Assembly: GCF_001590925.1 (NCBI RefSeq)
Contig: NZ_BCTU01000024.1
Coordinates: forward strand, 1-64,000
DNA from: Serratia plymuthica NBRC 102599
GTDB taxonomy: Bacteria; Pseudomonadota; Gammaproteobacteria; Enterobacterales; Enterobacteriaceae
DNA length: 64,000 bases
Reading direction: 5' to 3'
This document shows, piece by piece, positions 26,928 to 36,741 of the stretch (its first letter is position 1; every line of letters begins with the position of its first letter). The notes beneath the pieces were generated by a model, which was not told where the DNA came from, made no database searches, and worked only from the letters and a program-made list of their open reading frames with translations. The position numbers were made by a program, and so were the translations under genes.

Positions 26928-28385
26928 ATGCATATCCCGTTAGACCGCCAGCAGGATGTCCCGCTGTATCTGCAAATTGAAGAGGCGCTGCGGCGGGCGA
27001 TACTGAGCGGCGTCTTTGTCGATGGCGACAAACTGCCTTCCACCCGCACATTGGCAGCCGAACTGGCCGTCAGCCGGCTGACGGTCGACAATGCCTACGC
27101 CGAACTTGCGTCCAAAGGATTTCTGCACCAGCGGCGCGGCAGCGGTGCCTACGTCCTGCATCCGGGCGCGCGGCCTGCTCAACCGCAACCGACGTCCGAT
27201 ACGCCGTTCCCGGCAGAGCGTTTCACCACGCTGACCTCGCGGCTGGACGGCTACCCCGACACGCCGCTGCCGGATAACATCATCAACTTTGCCGCCGGCG
27301 TCGGCAGCCCGAAGGTTTTTCCCCAGGAAGAATTCCGCAAGATATTGCTGTCGGTACTCAGCCGCCATGCGGAAGAAGCTTTCGGCTATGGCGAATACTG
27401 CGGCTACTACCCGCTGCGCGATACGCTGGGACGGATCCTCACAGCCCAAGGCATCCCCACCCAAGCGGAGCAGGTGCTGATCACCAACGGCTCGCAGCAC
27501 GCCATCAGCCTGATTGTGCAAAGCCTGCTTGAGCCGGGAGATACCGTGATCGTCGAAGAACCCACCTACGCCGAAGCGCTGGGGCTACTGCGCCTGCACA
27601 GGCTCAATATCGTCACCATCCCCAGCGATCGACACGGCATGCAGGTTGAACACCTGCCGGCGCTGCTGGAAAAGCACCGACCAAAACTGATTTATACCAT
27701 CCCCAACTTTCATAACCCGACCGGGCGTTGCATGAGCGAAGCCCGCCGCCGACGCCTGCTGGCGCTGGCGCAACATGCCGGCGTGCTGATCCTGGAGGAC
27801 GATTTCGTCGGCGATCTGCGCTACAACGGCAAACACTTGCCGTCACTGCGGGCGCAGGCGCAGCCAGGCGCGGTGATGTATGTCAGCACCTTTTCCAAAA
27901 TGCTGCTGCCCAGCATGCGCATCGGCTACCTGGTCGCAGACAGTGAGCAATATCAGCGGGTAGCACGGTTAAAACACGTCGACAGCTTTACCAGCTCCAA
28001 CCTGATCCAGCGGGCGCTGGACGCCTTTGTCACCATAGGCCGCTATGACAAACAGCTGCGGCGTGCCGGGCGGATCTACCGCCAACACCGCGACGCCATG
28101 GTAACGGCATTGCAGCAGCATCTGCCGCACGGCTGCCACTTTGAAACGCCTGAGGGTGGATTGTTTATCTGGCTGACGCTGCCCGCTGCGGTTAACAACG
28201 AAACGCTGATGCCGGTGGCCTGGCGCCACGGCGTCACCTTTGCACGCGGAGAGTGTTTTTATGCTCAGGAACAACGTGGTACGCATGGCCTGCGATTGAA
28301 TTTCGCCGCTAATACGCCGCCGCTGATTGAAGAAGGTATCGCCCGACTCTGCCGGGCGATTAATGAGGTCATCGCCGCCAAATAG
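26928..28385 (+). CDS. MocR-family (GntR/aminotransferase) regulator
   Basis: A 485-residue fusion of an N-terminal GntR winged helix (residues 10-77, with GDKLPSTRTLAAELAVSRLTVDNAYAELASKGF in parts) and a class I aminotransferase-like domain. The PLP lysine is in STFSKMLLPSMRIGYLV near residue 325, and IPNFHNPTGRCMS is the conserved cofactor segment. Such regulators sense PLP with an amino acid or amine. The likely target is the divergent EamA exporter. Confidence 0.9.
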   Translation: MHIPLDRQQDVPLYLQIEEALRRAILSGVFVDGDKLPSTRTLAAELAVSRLTVDNAYAELASKGFLHQRRGSGAYVLHPGARPAQPQPTSDTPFPAERFTTLTSRLDGYPDTPLPDNIINFAAGVGSPKVFPQEEFRKILLSVLSRHAEEAFGYGEYCGYYPLRDTLGRILTAQGIPTQAEQVLITNGSQHAISLIVQSLLEPGDTVIVEEPTYAEALGLLRLHRLNIVTIPSDRHGMQVEHLPALLEKHRPKLIYTIPNFHNPTGRCMSEARRRRLLALAQHAGVLILEDDFVGDLRYNGKHLPSLRAQAQPGAVMYVSTFSKMLLPSMRIGYLVADSEQYQRVARLKHVDSFTSSNLIQRALDAFVTIGRYDKQLRRAGRIYRQHRDAMVTALQQHLPHGCHFETPEGGLFIWLTLPAAVNNETLMPVAWRHGVTFARGECFYAQEQRGTHGLRLNFAANTPPLIEEGIARLCRAINEVIAAK

Positions 28386-28393
28386 ACCGGGGC

Positions 28394-28894
28394 TTACCGC
28401 CCGGCCCACCACAGACGCAGTTTCATTCCCCAGTAGCTGGTCCAGCCGGTGGTGCTCTGCACCACCTTGCCCTGGGAAATGACCACCAGCGTCGGGGTGA
28501 CGCCAACCTGCCACTGCGCCGACAGCTCACCGTGCGGATCGTTAATCACCGGCAGCGTCAGCCGCTTGCGCGCCAGCCACTGTTCGACCTGCAGATCGTC
28601 ACCGGAACGCAGCGCCACGGTCAGCACATTGCCGCCCTCCTCCGCCAGCCTGGCAACATACGGCGTGGTGAAGCGGCACACGCCGCACCAACTGGCCCAG
28701 AAATAGACCAGCAGCGGCTTGTCCCGGCTGAGCTGCGCGAGTGAAACCCTCTCGCCGCTCAATGTGGTCAACGCCTGCGCATCGAAAGCCGCCGGTGCCT
28801 GCGGTGCGCGCAGCCAGTCCATCGCCATCACCACCGCCAGCACAATCAGCAGCAGAATCAAGAGTTCGCGCCCCCAGCGCCGCAGCTTAGCCAT
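28394..28894 (-). CDS. scsD: ScsD, membrane-anchored thioredoxin-like protein
   Basis: A 166-residue thioredoxin-fold protein tethered by an N-terminal helix (about residues 10-28) and facing the periplasm. The redox motif WCGVC is near residue 70, and the cis-proline region reads VGVTPTLVVI. It is the last gene of scsABCD, which protects envelope disulfides under copper stress. It overlaps scsC by eight bases. Confidence 0.9.
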   Translation of the reverse strand: MAKLRRWGRELLILLLIVLAVVMAMDWLRAPQAPAAFDAQALTTLSGERVSLAQLSRDKPLLVYFWASWCGVCRFTTPYVARLAEEGGNVLTVALRSGDDLQVEQWLARKRLTLPVINDPHGELSAQWQVGVTPTLVVISQGKVVQSTTGWTSYWGMKLRLWWAGR

Positions 28895-29603
28895 TTTTGG
28901 CCTTCGCCAGTTGCTGTTTCACTATCGCCTCCAATTCCTCGTAAGACACCGCCCCCGGCAGCATCTGGTCGCCAATCAGCGTCGCAGGCGTTCCCTGCAC
29001 CCCCAGTTTTTCCGCCAGTTCCATGTTGGTGCGCAGCGTGGTCATGCTCAGCTCACTCGGCGCCACCGCTTTCACCCCGGTTTTCTGCTGGGCGGCGGCG
29101 ATGCTGGCGCTGTCGTGGAAGCCCTTTTTCGCCATCAGCCGCTGGTGCAACGCCCAAAACTGGTCCGGATGTTGCTGCCAGGCAGTTAGAGCGACACGCG
29201 CCGAGCTGACCGAACTTTCGCCCTTGAACGGCAGCAGTTTCACCACCAGCGCTACCTCCGGATTTTGTTTGACGATTTTTTCCAGCATCGGATCAAAACG
29301 CTTACAGTACGGACAGTTGTAATCCGTAAACACCACCAGCGTCAGCCTGGCGTTGTCGGCCCCCAGACGCGGGCTGGCAGGGTCTTCATACAAAGCTTTG
29401 GCGTTTTGCTTAATTGCCTGATCGATCTGCTGGCCGGCGGTCTGCTGCTGCCAGGCATCGACCGCCTGCGCCAGAATATCCGGGTTCGACACCAGGGTTT
29501 CGCGGATCAGTTCCTTAATGCGCAGCTCCTGCTCTGGGGTAAAGGGGGCGGCGGCCCAGACGGGAACGGCAATCAGCATCAATAACATCAGTAACTTTTT
29601 CAT
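28887..29603 (-). CDS. scsC: ScsC, DsbA-like periplasmic protein
   Basis: A 238-residue secreted protein with signal peptide MKKLLMLLMLIAVPVWA, an N-terminal helical stretch (residues 25-80) that forms an oligomerising stalk in Proteus and Salmonella homologues, and a thioredoxin domain with NCPYCKRF near residue 115. GTPATLIGDQMLPG contains the cis-proline loop. It acts as a copper-binding disulfide isomerase kept reduced by ScsB. The start overlaps scsB by four bases. Confidence 0.92.
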   Translation of the reverse strand: MKKLLMLLMLIAVPVWAAAPFTPEQELRIKELIRETLVSNPDILAQAVDAWQQQTAGQQIDQAIKQNAKALYEDPASPRLGADNARLTLVVFTDYNCPYCKRFDPMLEKIVKQNPEVALVVKLLPFKGESSVSSARVALTAWQQHPDQFWALHQRLMAKKGFHDSASIAAAQQKTGVKAVAPSELSMTTLRTNMELAEKLGVQGTPATLIGDQMLPGAVSYEELEAIVKQQLAKAKNG

Positions 29604-31636
29604 TGTGAATTTCCTTTGGCGGCGGACAGGGTTTGCAACACGGCATCGCGGGTTAACAGCGGGGACAACACCACACCGTCAGGGCTGCCGGGGCCATAAA
29701 TCTGGTTAAAAGGCACGGCAACGCTGCCGCGCCGTTGCAGGAAGGCGCTGATTTCGGCAGAAGGACGGCTCCAGTCACCCCGCAGAGCGACCACGTCTTC
29801 GGCATTCAGCGCTTTTTGCACATCATCACGCAACAGTACGTTGAATTTATTGGCTTTACAGGTGACGCACCAGTCGGCAGTGACGTCGATAAACACCCGC
29901 TTACGCTCGGCCAACGCCTGGGTGATCGCCTGCTCGCTCAGCGGTTGCCAGCGCACCTTGTCCTGCAACGGCTGACGCCACAACCCGGCGGTGAGCGAAC
30001 CGGCCAACAACGCCACGCCGAACAGCACCAGCGTGCCGGCAACCCATCCGGCAGCAAGGCGCACGCCATGCCGTCGCCATACCGCCAACAGCAGAGCCAG
30101 CAGCGCCATGCCGCCCAGGGCCAGCGTCGGGGTGGCGCCAATATGATTCACCATCAGGCTCAGCAGCCACAGCGAAGAGGCCAGCATCAGCAACCCCATT
30201 GCCCACCGTAACGCGTTCATCCAACGCCCCGGACGCGGCAAACGCAGCGCCAGCGCCGGCCAGGCGGCGATCAGCAGCCACGGCAGGCTCATACCGATGC
30301 CCAACGCGACAAACATGCCCCACAGCACCGGCAGCGGCGCGGCCAGGGCAAAAGCCACGGCGGTGCCAAGAAAGGGCGCCGAACAGGGCGTCGCCAGCAA
30401 GGTGGCAAAAGCGCCCTGCCAGAAATGCCCGCTCAGGCCGTGCCCGTTATGGGTCGCCAGTTTGGTATTCAGCGAAGAGGAAAGCTGCACGTGGAACAGG
30501 CCGAACAGGTTGGCGCTGAACAACAACGTTACCAGCACCATAAAGCCGATAAACCACGGGTTTTGAAACTGAATGCCCCAACCGAGCGCCTGATTGCTCA
30601 ACCGCAGCGCCGTCATCAGCAACGCCAACGCCATAAACGAGGCTATGATGCCCAATGACGAAGCCAGAAACTGCAGCCGGATGCTGCGCCGATCCCGCAG
30701 TTCTACCTGCAAAATCGAGCCCAGTTTGATGCCGAGCACCGGCAGCACGCAGGGCATCAGGTTGAGGATCAGGCCACCGGCCAGCGCCATCAGCACCGCC
30801 TGCCACAGCGGGAAAGCCGCCGCAGCCGGAGAAACCAGCGGCCCGCCAATCGGCAATTGAACCTGCTGCGCGATGCCGCCGTCACTGATGACCAACGTCA
30901 GGGTTTTGCCGCGCAAGTCCGGTGCGGTATCCCCCCAGCCATCACTGACCGGTACCTGCGCCAACATCCGACTGCCGTCGGCGCTGATCTGCGGTTTGCC
31001 GAGATCGGCATCCTCCAGCGTATCGAAGAACAACTCGGGCTGTTGCCAGCCAGCGGTGCGCTCGGCGCTGATCTGCAGTGCCCCGCGCTGATAACCGGCT
31101 TTAATGCCGTCAACCAGGCCATCGGCAATCGGCACCTGCCCCATCGCCTGAGCAAAGTCGTGGTTAAACTGCGCGTCTGGCGGCGCGCCGAGATCGAGAC
31201 TGAACGGATAGTCGGTCAAGATGCAGACGTTACTGCAGGTAGACAGCGTCAGGGTGCCCGCCAGCTGAGGCGGTACGGCTCCCTTTATCGCTATCGGCAG
31301 TTCAACCCGATCGTGATATCCCTGAGTGGAAATGCCTGCTACGTCAAAACGCTGCGGCGTCGGCCAAAACCAGGTGGCCGGCGGCGGGTTACCTTGCCAG
31401 CTTATCGCCGGCGCAATACCGCCTTCACCGGGTGAACGCCAGTAGGTTTTCCAGCCTTGTTGCAACTCTATTGCCAGCAGCAGCCGGGTCTCCCCAGGGT
31501 GCGACGTGTCGGCGCGCAGCCGCACTTTGGCGTGATCGTTGGCCGGGTTTTGCAGCCAGCCGCTGTCTGCCGCCTGCAAGGCGGGCAGCCACAGCATTAA
31601 CAGGCAGGCAAGCGCCGACCTGATGATATTCAACAT
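29600..31636 (-). CDS. scsB: ScsB, DsbD-like transmembrane electron carrier
   Basis: A 678-residue membrane protein with three parts: an N-terminal periplasmic domain after a signal peptide (residues 1-about 270, with CSNVCILTDYPF), a central DsbD-type membrane domain of eight or so helices (LNLMPCVLPVLGIKLGS and ATPCSAPFLGTAVAF holding redox cysteines), and a C-terminal thioredoxin domain with DWCVTCK near residue 590. It carries electrons from the cytoplasm to ScsC. The ATG at 31636 has GGAG eight bases upstream. Confidence 0.93.
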   Translation of the reverse strand: MLNIIRSALACLLMLWLPALQAADSGWLQNPANDHAKVRLRADTSHPGETRLLLAIELQQGWKTYWRSPGEGGIAPAISWQGNPPPATWFWPTPQRFDVAGISTQGYHDRVELPIAIKGAVPPQLAGTLTLSTCSNVCILTDYPFSLDLGAPPDAQFNHDFAQAMGQVPIADGLVDGIKAGYQRGALQISAERTAGWQQPELFFDTLEDADLGKPQISADGSRMLAQVPVSDGWGDTAPDLRGKTLTLVISDGGIAQQVQLPIGGPLVSPAAAAFPLWQAVLMALAGGLILNLMPCVLPVLGIKLGSILQVELRDRRSIRLQFLASSLGIIASFMALALLMTALRLSNQALGWGIQFQNPWFIGFMVLVTLLFSANLFGLFHVQLSSSLNTKLATHNGHGLSGHFWQGAFATLLATPCSAPFLGTAVAFALAAPLPVLWGMFVALGIGMSLPWLLIAAWPALALRLPRPGRWMNALRWAMGLLMLASSLWLLSLMVNHIGATPTLALGGMALLALLLAVWRRHGVRLAAGWVAGTLVLFGVALLAGSLTAGLWRQPLQDKVRWQPLSEQAITQALAERKRVFIDVTADWCVTCKANKFNVLLRDDVQKALNAEDVVALRGDWSRPSAEISAFLQRRGSVAVPFNQIYGPGSPDGVVLSPLLTRDAVLQTLSAAKGNSQ

Positions 31637-31685
31637 GTTTTTTCTCCATAAATGAGTCAATCACCAAAAAGGACGGGCGATTAAC

Positions 31686-32051
31686 TCATTCACGGAATAC
31701 GCATAATCGGAGGTGTACCCTGAGGGTCGTGGGAGAAATCACTCTGGGAGGGGGAATACGCAGACGCGCGGCCACGGTGGGTGCCAGCAGCACCAACAGC
31801 AGGCCGAGACCGAACAGCAGGGTTTCGAACATCACCGGCGGCGCGGCCAACAGGGACTTGGCGCTCAGTTCGCAGGGCTTGGGCTGAAGTGCAGCGTCGT
31901 CATCGGTAACGAAGGTTGCGGCACCGGCAACGGGCAGGCCCATCGCCTGCTGCAACGCATGCAGGCCCGCCATGCGTTGAGTCATGCAGGTCAGCACCAC
32001 CAGGCAAGCCAGGCATAAAAACCATTTCGCAATCCGCTGCTGTTTAACCAT
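31686..32051 (-). CDS. scsA: ScsA, small membrane protein of the copper-sensitivity operon
   Basis: A 121-residue protein of unclear biochemical role, present at the head of scs operons. A hydrophobic segment spans about residues 9-23, and a second about 75-93 (TLLFGLGLLLVLLAPTVAA). It ends LCVFRE, a terminal motif also seen in the copper-operon protein at 47698-48120. It lies 49 bases before scsB. Size and context match Salmonella ScsA. Confidence 0.85.
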   Translation of the reverse strand: MVKQQRIAKWFLCLACLVVLTCMTQRMAGLHALQQAMGLPVAGAATFVTDDDAALQPKPCELSAKSLLAAPPVMFETLLFGLGLLLVLLAPTVAARLRIPPPRVISPTTLRVHLRLCVFRE

Positions 32052-32209
32052 GCTGCCCTCAATGCCAAGTCTGGGCTTATCTTAGCGGCGCAGACGTGAT
32101 TAGCAATCATTTTGCCTGTAAAGAAATGTCTGAGGGCGGTATTGGTAGCGGCCATTTACAGGTATCATGGAGGCACACCTGCGCTTTTCGCCGGGTACGA
32201 CGATTTTTC

Positions 32210-32332
32210 TCTCCCCAAAGTAATTGGGGTTGCGGCAAGGCGGCAAGCAAGTGAATCCCGATGACTCAGTAAGTGATTCGGGTGAGATTGCACAGTCAAC
32301 GCAGCTGCAACCTCAAGTAAGAAGGGGATACA
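32210..32332. repeat. MITE-like repeat, about 120 bases, in the flk leader
   Basis: The ends are imperfect inverted repeats of about 25 bases: the left end reads TCCCCAAAGTAATTGGGGTTGC and the inverted right end TCCCCTTCTTACTTGAGGTTGC. An internal hairpin pairs GAATCCCGATG with a later GATTCGGG. The right end (CAGCTGCAACCTCAAGTAAG) resembles the arms of copies A and B. The form is that of a non-autonomous palindromic element. It ends about 19 bases before the flk ATG, so it should lie in the flk 5' leader. Confidence 0.7.
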
Positions 32333-32350
32333 CAGCGAAGGACTGGTGAT

Positions 32351-33382
32351 ATGCAACCTTTGAGTGGACCGGGCACCCCGATCGCCAGCGATCGCCCTCC
32401 GAACCCGGGCAAAACCACAACCACCGACGACAGCCCGCTCTCTCCGGCGCAACGCACTACGCTGGAGAAGTTGATCGTTAAGATCATGGCGCTCAGCCCG
32501 GCCAAGTCCGCAGAAATCTGGGCCACGCTGCGTCACGATCTCGGGGCAGACCATAATAGCAGCGAACTGCTCGCTCGCCATTTCCAGCCGGCCGAGCAAC
32601 TGTTGCAAAACCGCCTGAACCAGGTGCAGCAAAGCCATGCCAGCCGCCAGCTGCTTCAGCAACTCACCGAACTGTTGCCGCAGGGCAATAACCGCCAGGC
32701 CGTCAGCGATTTTATTCGCCAGCAGTTTGGCCACACGGTGCTGAGCCAATTGAGCCATCCGCAATTGCAGCAAGTGTTGAACCTGTTGCAGACCGGCAGC
32801 CTGGCCATTCCTCATCCGCAGCAGACCGCCACCAGCGATCGCCCGTTACTGCCTGCCGAGCACCAAAACCTGCAACAGCAGGTGACCAAACTCAGCGCCG
32901 CTACCGGCGAGTCGCCGATCAAGATCTGGCAGACGCTGTTTGATCTGGCCGGGGTAAAAACCAACGACCCGCTACCGGCTCGCCATTTCCAACTGCTAAA
33001 CCAGTTTTTGCAGGTCAAAGTGGCGCTTAGTCCGCAGTCCGCACCGACGCTGAACAGCCTGTTGGCCGTACTTAAACAACCGGCCGACCCACAGGAACAA
33101 CAACAGTTGAATGACTACTGCCAGTCGCGTTTCAACTGCAACGCCAGTGCACCGCTCACCCACCCGCAGATGAGCGATGCCATCAACCAGCTGTTTGCCC
33201 GCCGTCTTGAAAAAACCGGCCCCACTCAGCCGATCGCCGGCGGCCCTGCCGAACCGCAGCCGTTGCTCAATCCGTTAATCGCCGCGCTGCCCCAACCGCT
33301 GCAAAAGGCGCTGAACAAGCCGGCAGTGGCGTTTATCCTGCTGATTCTGGTACTGGCGGTGGTCTTGGCGCTGGTGTTTTAA
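32351..33382 (+). CDS. flk: Flk (RflH), flagellar assembly regulator
   Basis: A 343-residue inner-membrane protein anchored by a C-terminal helix (FILLILVLAVVLALVF), most of it cytoplasmic. Flk couples flagellar rod/ring assembly to late-gene expression by blocking premature FlgM export in Salmonella. Three related segments of the form LPxEHxxLxxxVTKLxAATGE/LSPAQRTTLEKLIVK are visible at about residues 30, 160 and 210, as in E. coli Flk (331 residues). In E. coli it is next to pdxB; here about 15 kb separates them. The stop is four bases from the convergent rhodanese gene. Confidence 0.9.
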   Translation: MQPLSGPGTPIASDRPPNPGKTTTTDDSPLSPAQRTTLEKLIVKIMALSPAKSAEIWATLRHDLGADHNSSELLARHFQPAEQLLQNRLNQVQQSHASRQLLQQLTELLPQGNNRQAVSDFIRQQFGHTVLSQLSHPQLQQVLNLLQTGSLAIPHPQQTATSDRPLLPAEHQNLQQQVTKLSAATGESPIKIWQTLFDLAGVKTNDPLPARHFQLLNQFLQVKVALSPQSAPTLNSLLAVLKQPADPQEQQQLNDYCQSRFNCNASAPLTHPQMSDAINQLFARRLEKTGPTQPIAGGPAEPQPLLNPLIAALPQPLQKALNKPAVAFILLILVLAVVLALVF

Positions 33383-33386
33383 CCCA

Positions 33387-33842
33387 TCAGGCACAACCGC
33401 AGTCTTCCCCTGCTGCAGTGCCCCGCAGCGAACCCGGATGCTCACCGGTGGCCAATGGATGGCCATCGCGTTTCCAGAAATCCAGCCCGCCAATCAGCTC
33501 CTTCACTCTGAATCCCAGTTGCGCCAGCTTGTATGCCCCCTTGGTTGAGCCGTTGCAGCCGATGCCGTCGCAATAGGTGACATAGACTTTATTGCGATCC
33601 AGATGCGCCGTGCCGGCCTCGTCCATCAGCCGATGCGGCAAACTGATAGCACCGGGAATATGCCCGGCCGCATACAAGGCTTGCGCGCGAGTATCTATCA
33701 CCAGGATCTCGCTGACGCCGTTGCGCAGATCTTCCGCCACATCCCATGCGTCCGCGTAATAACTCAATTTCGCCGCCAGATAATCCAGGCTTTGCGTCGC
33801 CGGCCCAGGGGGAAATGCCAAAACCAATGAAGATGCCGCCAT
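33387..33842 (-). CDS. Rhodanese-like domain protein
   Basis: A 151-residue single rhodanese domain. The core has VIDTRAQALYAAGHIPGAISLPHRLM, and the active-site loop YCDGIGCNGSTKGAYKL carries the candidate catalytic cysteine. The tail ends in a cysteine-rich EDCGCA. The ATG at 33842 is preferred because AGGAG lies eight bases upstream. It may transfer sulfane sulfur or act as a regulator. It is divergent from a MocR-type regulator 92 bases away. Confidence 0.87.
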   Translation of the reverse strand: MAASSLVLAFPPGPATQSLDYLAAKLSYYADAWDVAEDLRNGVSEILVIDTRAQALYAAGHIPGAISLPHRLMDEAGTAHLDRNKVYVTYCDGIGCNGSTKGAYKLAQLGFRVKELIGGLDFWKRDGHPLATGEHPGSLRGTAAGEDCGCA

Positions 33843-33934
33843 AAAATTCACTCCTGTGGATGAGACTGATGACAATATTGCCTGATTTTGGTCTTATGAT
33901 TGATACCCATTCTTGCCACAAGACAAGACCCATT

Positions 33935-35368
33935 ATGACCCGTGCACTAATCTCGCTTTTCCAACGGCCGGAACAGGACGCAGGCACCTTGCGTGAACGC
34001 GTTTGCGGCACGCTGCGCCGCGCTATTCATAACGGAACGCTGAGCCGTGGGCAGCGGTTACCCTCATCACGGGTTCTGGCCGGGGATTTAGGCGTCTCGC
34101 GGGTGACCGCCGAGGCGGCGTACAGCCAGCTGGAGGCCGAGGGATATCTGCAGCGGCGGGTTGGCCAGGGCACCTTTGTGGCGATAGACATAGTGAAGTC
34201 CCCTTCAGCCCGCAAAATCACGGGCGAGCCTCGCTTGTCATCACGTGGCCGGCAGATCGTGCAAACCGGTGGCTGCCGCGATCCACAACAACCGCTGCCG
34301 TTTGCCGCCGGCTCACCGGATCTGCGTGCCTTCCCGTTAAAGCTGTGGAAGCAGCTCACCGCTCAGCAATTGCGCCTGCGGGGAGAAAACCTGATGCGCT
34401 ATGGCGACCCTCAGGGTTACCTGCCGCTGCGTGAGGCCATTGCCGGTTACGTTAGCCAGGCGCGCGGGGTCAACTGCGACGCGCAACAGGTCGTGGTGCT
34501 GACCAGTTCACAACAGGCGCTACAGCTGATCGCCGCCCTGCTATTGGACAGCGGCGACAAGGTATGGATGGAAGACCCCGGTTATGCCGGTGCCAGAAAC
34601 GCCTTTACCAGCGCAGGTGCAGAGCTGGTACCGATCAGCGTGGACGACGCCGGTATGCAACCACATGAGCAGTTACCCAGGCCGCAGTTGATTTACCTGA
34701 CGCCCTCGCACCACTATCCCACCGGCGTGGCACTGAGCCTGGCACGGCGACTCCAACTGTTGGCGTTGGCCCAGCGGCAGCGAGCATGGATTATTGAAGA
34801 CGATTACGACAGTGAATTTCACTATGACGGTCAGCCGATGCCGGCGATGCAGGGGCTGGATCGCCAGGGCAACGTACTGTATTTAGGCACCTTTTCCAAA
34901 GCGCTTTTCCCTTCTCTGCGGCTGGCCTATCTGGTGGTGCCGCCCGCCCTGGTGGAACCTTTTACCACCGCACGTACGGTTTACGACGGCCACAGCGCCC
35001 AACTGATGCAGGCGGTCACCGCCGAATTCATCCATCAAGGGCATTTTGCCGCCCACATCCGCTACATGCGCCAGCTGTACCGCAGCCGTCGTGACCACTT
35101 GCTGCAGGAAGTGCAGGAAAAGCTTGGGCATTATGCCACCCCACAGCAGGCAGGTGGCGGGTTGCAACTCAGCGTCTGGTTGCCGCCGGGCCAGGAAATC
35201 GCCCTCACCCGCCAGGCGCAGCAGTTGGGCGTGATCACGCCTGGGCTGGCGCCACAGTATCAAACGGCGCAGGCGCGACGCGACGGCTGGCTGTTGGGTT
35301 TCGCCGCCCTGACACCGGGGGAGATCCGTGCCGGCGTCGAACGGCTGGCCCGGATTATTCCCGCTTAG
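33935..35368 (+). CDS. MocR-family (GntR/aminotransferase) regulator
   Basis: A 477-residue regulator of the PdxR/MocR class. The GntR domain is at about residues 12-85 ([17 protein letters not shown] and [26 protein letters not shown]). The aminotransferase-like domain carries [12 protein letters not shown] and the PLP lysine in [17 protein letters not shown]. Its target is probably the divergent rhodanese gene or itself; it does not closely adjoin pdxST, the target of true PdxR. It overlaps the 3' end of yfcJ by 14 bases. Confidence 0.88.
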   Translation: MTRALISLFQRPEQDAGTLRERVCGTLRRAIHNGTLSRGQRLPSSRVLAGDLGVSRVTAEAAYSQLEAEGYLQRRVGQGTFVAIDIVKSPSARKITGEPRLSSRGRQIVQTGGCRDPQQPLPFAAGSPDLRAFPLKLWKQLTAQQLRLRGENLMRYGDPQGYLPLREAIAGYVSQARGVNCDAQQVVVLTSSQQALQLIAALLLDSGDKVWMEDPGYAGARNAFTSAGAELVPISVDDAGMQPHEQLPRPQLIYLTPSHHYPTGVALSLARRLQLLALAQRQRAWIIEDDYDSEFHYDGQPMPAMQGLDRQGNVLYLGTFSKALFPSLRLAYLVVPPALVEPFTTARTVYDGHSAQLMQAVTAEFIHQGHFAAHIRYMRQLYRSRRDHLLQEVQEKLGHYATPQQAGGGLQLSVWLPPGQEIALTRQAQQLGVITPGLAPQYQTAQARRDGWLLGFAALTPGEIRAGVERLARIIPA

Positions 35369-36542
35369 CGTTGCTGCGCGCAAACAACAGCGTGAAAGCC
35401 ACGCCGGTCAACGCACACACCACCCCGGCCATAAATACCGAGGAATAGCCCAGCGACGTGGCCAACAGCCCGGTCAATGGGCCGGTAATGGCGTAAGAGA
35501 CATCCTGAAACGCCGAGTAACTGCCGACGGCCGTGCCGCGCACCTGCGGCGGCACGCGTTTCACCACCTCCACGCCCAGTGCGGGGAAGATCAATGAGCA
35601 ACCTAAACCGGTGAATGCCGCCCCAACCAACGCCATCAGCGGCGTGGCGGCCGAGAACAGCAGCAGCAGGCCAAAGGCCTCAATCAGCAATGAAACCAGC
35701 GCCACGCGGATGCCGCCGAACTTGTCGGGATAATGGCCAAACAGCAGGCGCATCACCACAAATGCCACGCCGAACATCGTCAGCGCCAGGCCGGCATGCC
35801 CCCAGCCATTCGCGGTAAAATACAGCGACACAAAGGTGCCAATCACGGCAAAACCCACGCCCTGCAATGCCAGCGCTACGCCCGGTTGCCAAATACTGCC
35901 CACCATTTTCCACAGCGAAGGACGTTCACCGTGCGTTGGCGCCACCGCCGCGACACGCATATTTAGCAGCATGGCGATCAGCGGCAGCAGCAAAGTAGAC
36001 ACGCCTAACGCCACAAAACCCCAGTGCTGATGCAACATCAGGCCGACAGGCGCGCCTGCCGCCAGCGAGCCGTAGATCGCCATGCCGGTCCAGGACATTA
36101 CCTTGCCGGAGCGGGCGGCCCCCACCAGACCAAAACCCCAGGTCAGGGTGCCGGTCAGCAGCAGGCTTTCGCCGTAGCCTAAAATCAGGCGTCCGAGGAT
36201 CAGCAGGGCGAATTTGATCTCTGGTGCCGCCGGTAGCAGCGCTGACGCCAGATAGGCGACGCCGGCCAGCGAACAGGCAATCATCCCCTGTCGCGCCGAG
36301 CGTTTGCCGCCAAAGCGGTCAGCCAGCCGACCGGCGTAACCGCGGGTCAGTACCGTCGCCAGAAACTGAATACCCACCGCGACGCCCACCATCAGGTTGC
36401 TCATGCCCAGTTCAAAATGCACGTACAGCGGGATCACCGGCAACGGCAAAGCTACAGTCAGATAGGTGAGAAAGATCGCGCAGGTCAGCGAAAGCAGCGC
36501 TTTGTTAGCGGAAGGCTCCGCATGTGAAATCGTAGATGACAT
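35355..36542 (-). CDS. yfcJ: YfcJ, major facilitator superfamily transporter
   Basis: A 395-residue MFS protein with 12 predicted helices. The loop motif between helices 2 and 3 is [12 protein letters not shown], and [24 protein letters not shown] is the C motif region of drug/sugar antiporters. The family is YhhS/YfcJ, with uncertain substrate. The ATG at 36542 has GAGTGAG upstream; a TTG at 36557 is less likely. In E. coli yfcJ lies between flk and fabB. Confidence 0.88.
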   Translation of the reverse strand: MSSTISHAEPSANKALLSLTCAIFLTYLTVALPLPVIPLYVHFELGMSNLMVGVAVGIQFLATVLTRGYAGRLADRFGGKRSARQGMIACSLAGVAYLASALLPAAPEIKFALLILGRLILGYGESLLLTGTLTWGFGLVGAARSGKVMSWTGMAIYGSLAAGAPVGLMLHQHWGFVALGVSTLLLPLIAMLLNMRVAAVAPTHGERPSLWKMVGSIWQPGVALALQGVGFAVIGTFVSLYFTANGWGHAGLALTMFGVAFVVMRLLFGHYPDKFGGIRVALVSLLIEAFGLLLLFSAATPLMALVGAAFTGLGCSLIFPALGVEVVKRVPPQVRGTAVGSYSAFQDVSYAITGPLTGLLATSLGYSSVFMAGVVCALTGVAFTLLFARSNAKRE

Positions 36543-36741
36543 AGATTGCTCACTCAAAAGGGGAAATACAGAGAGAGCCAGATGACCCCAACGCTCTCTT
36601 CTCTCGTTGCCAAAGGCAACAAGAACGAGCGCGTTGGATTACGTGAACGCCTACGCAACCCAGAACCCTGGGTTGTATCGCCAGATAGTAACCAGCGGGC
36701 TTTGCGGCTGTCAATCGCCAACCCGCGTTTACTCGGGCCCT

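Noticed and set aside
17252-32350. Recent genomic island or prophage
   Set aside because: I find no integrase, transposase, tRNA target or direct repeats, and base composition looks like that of the flanks.
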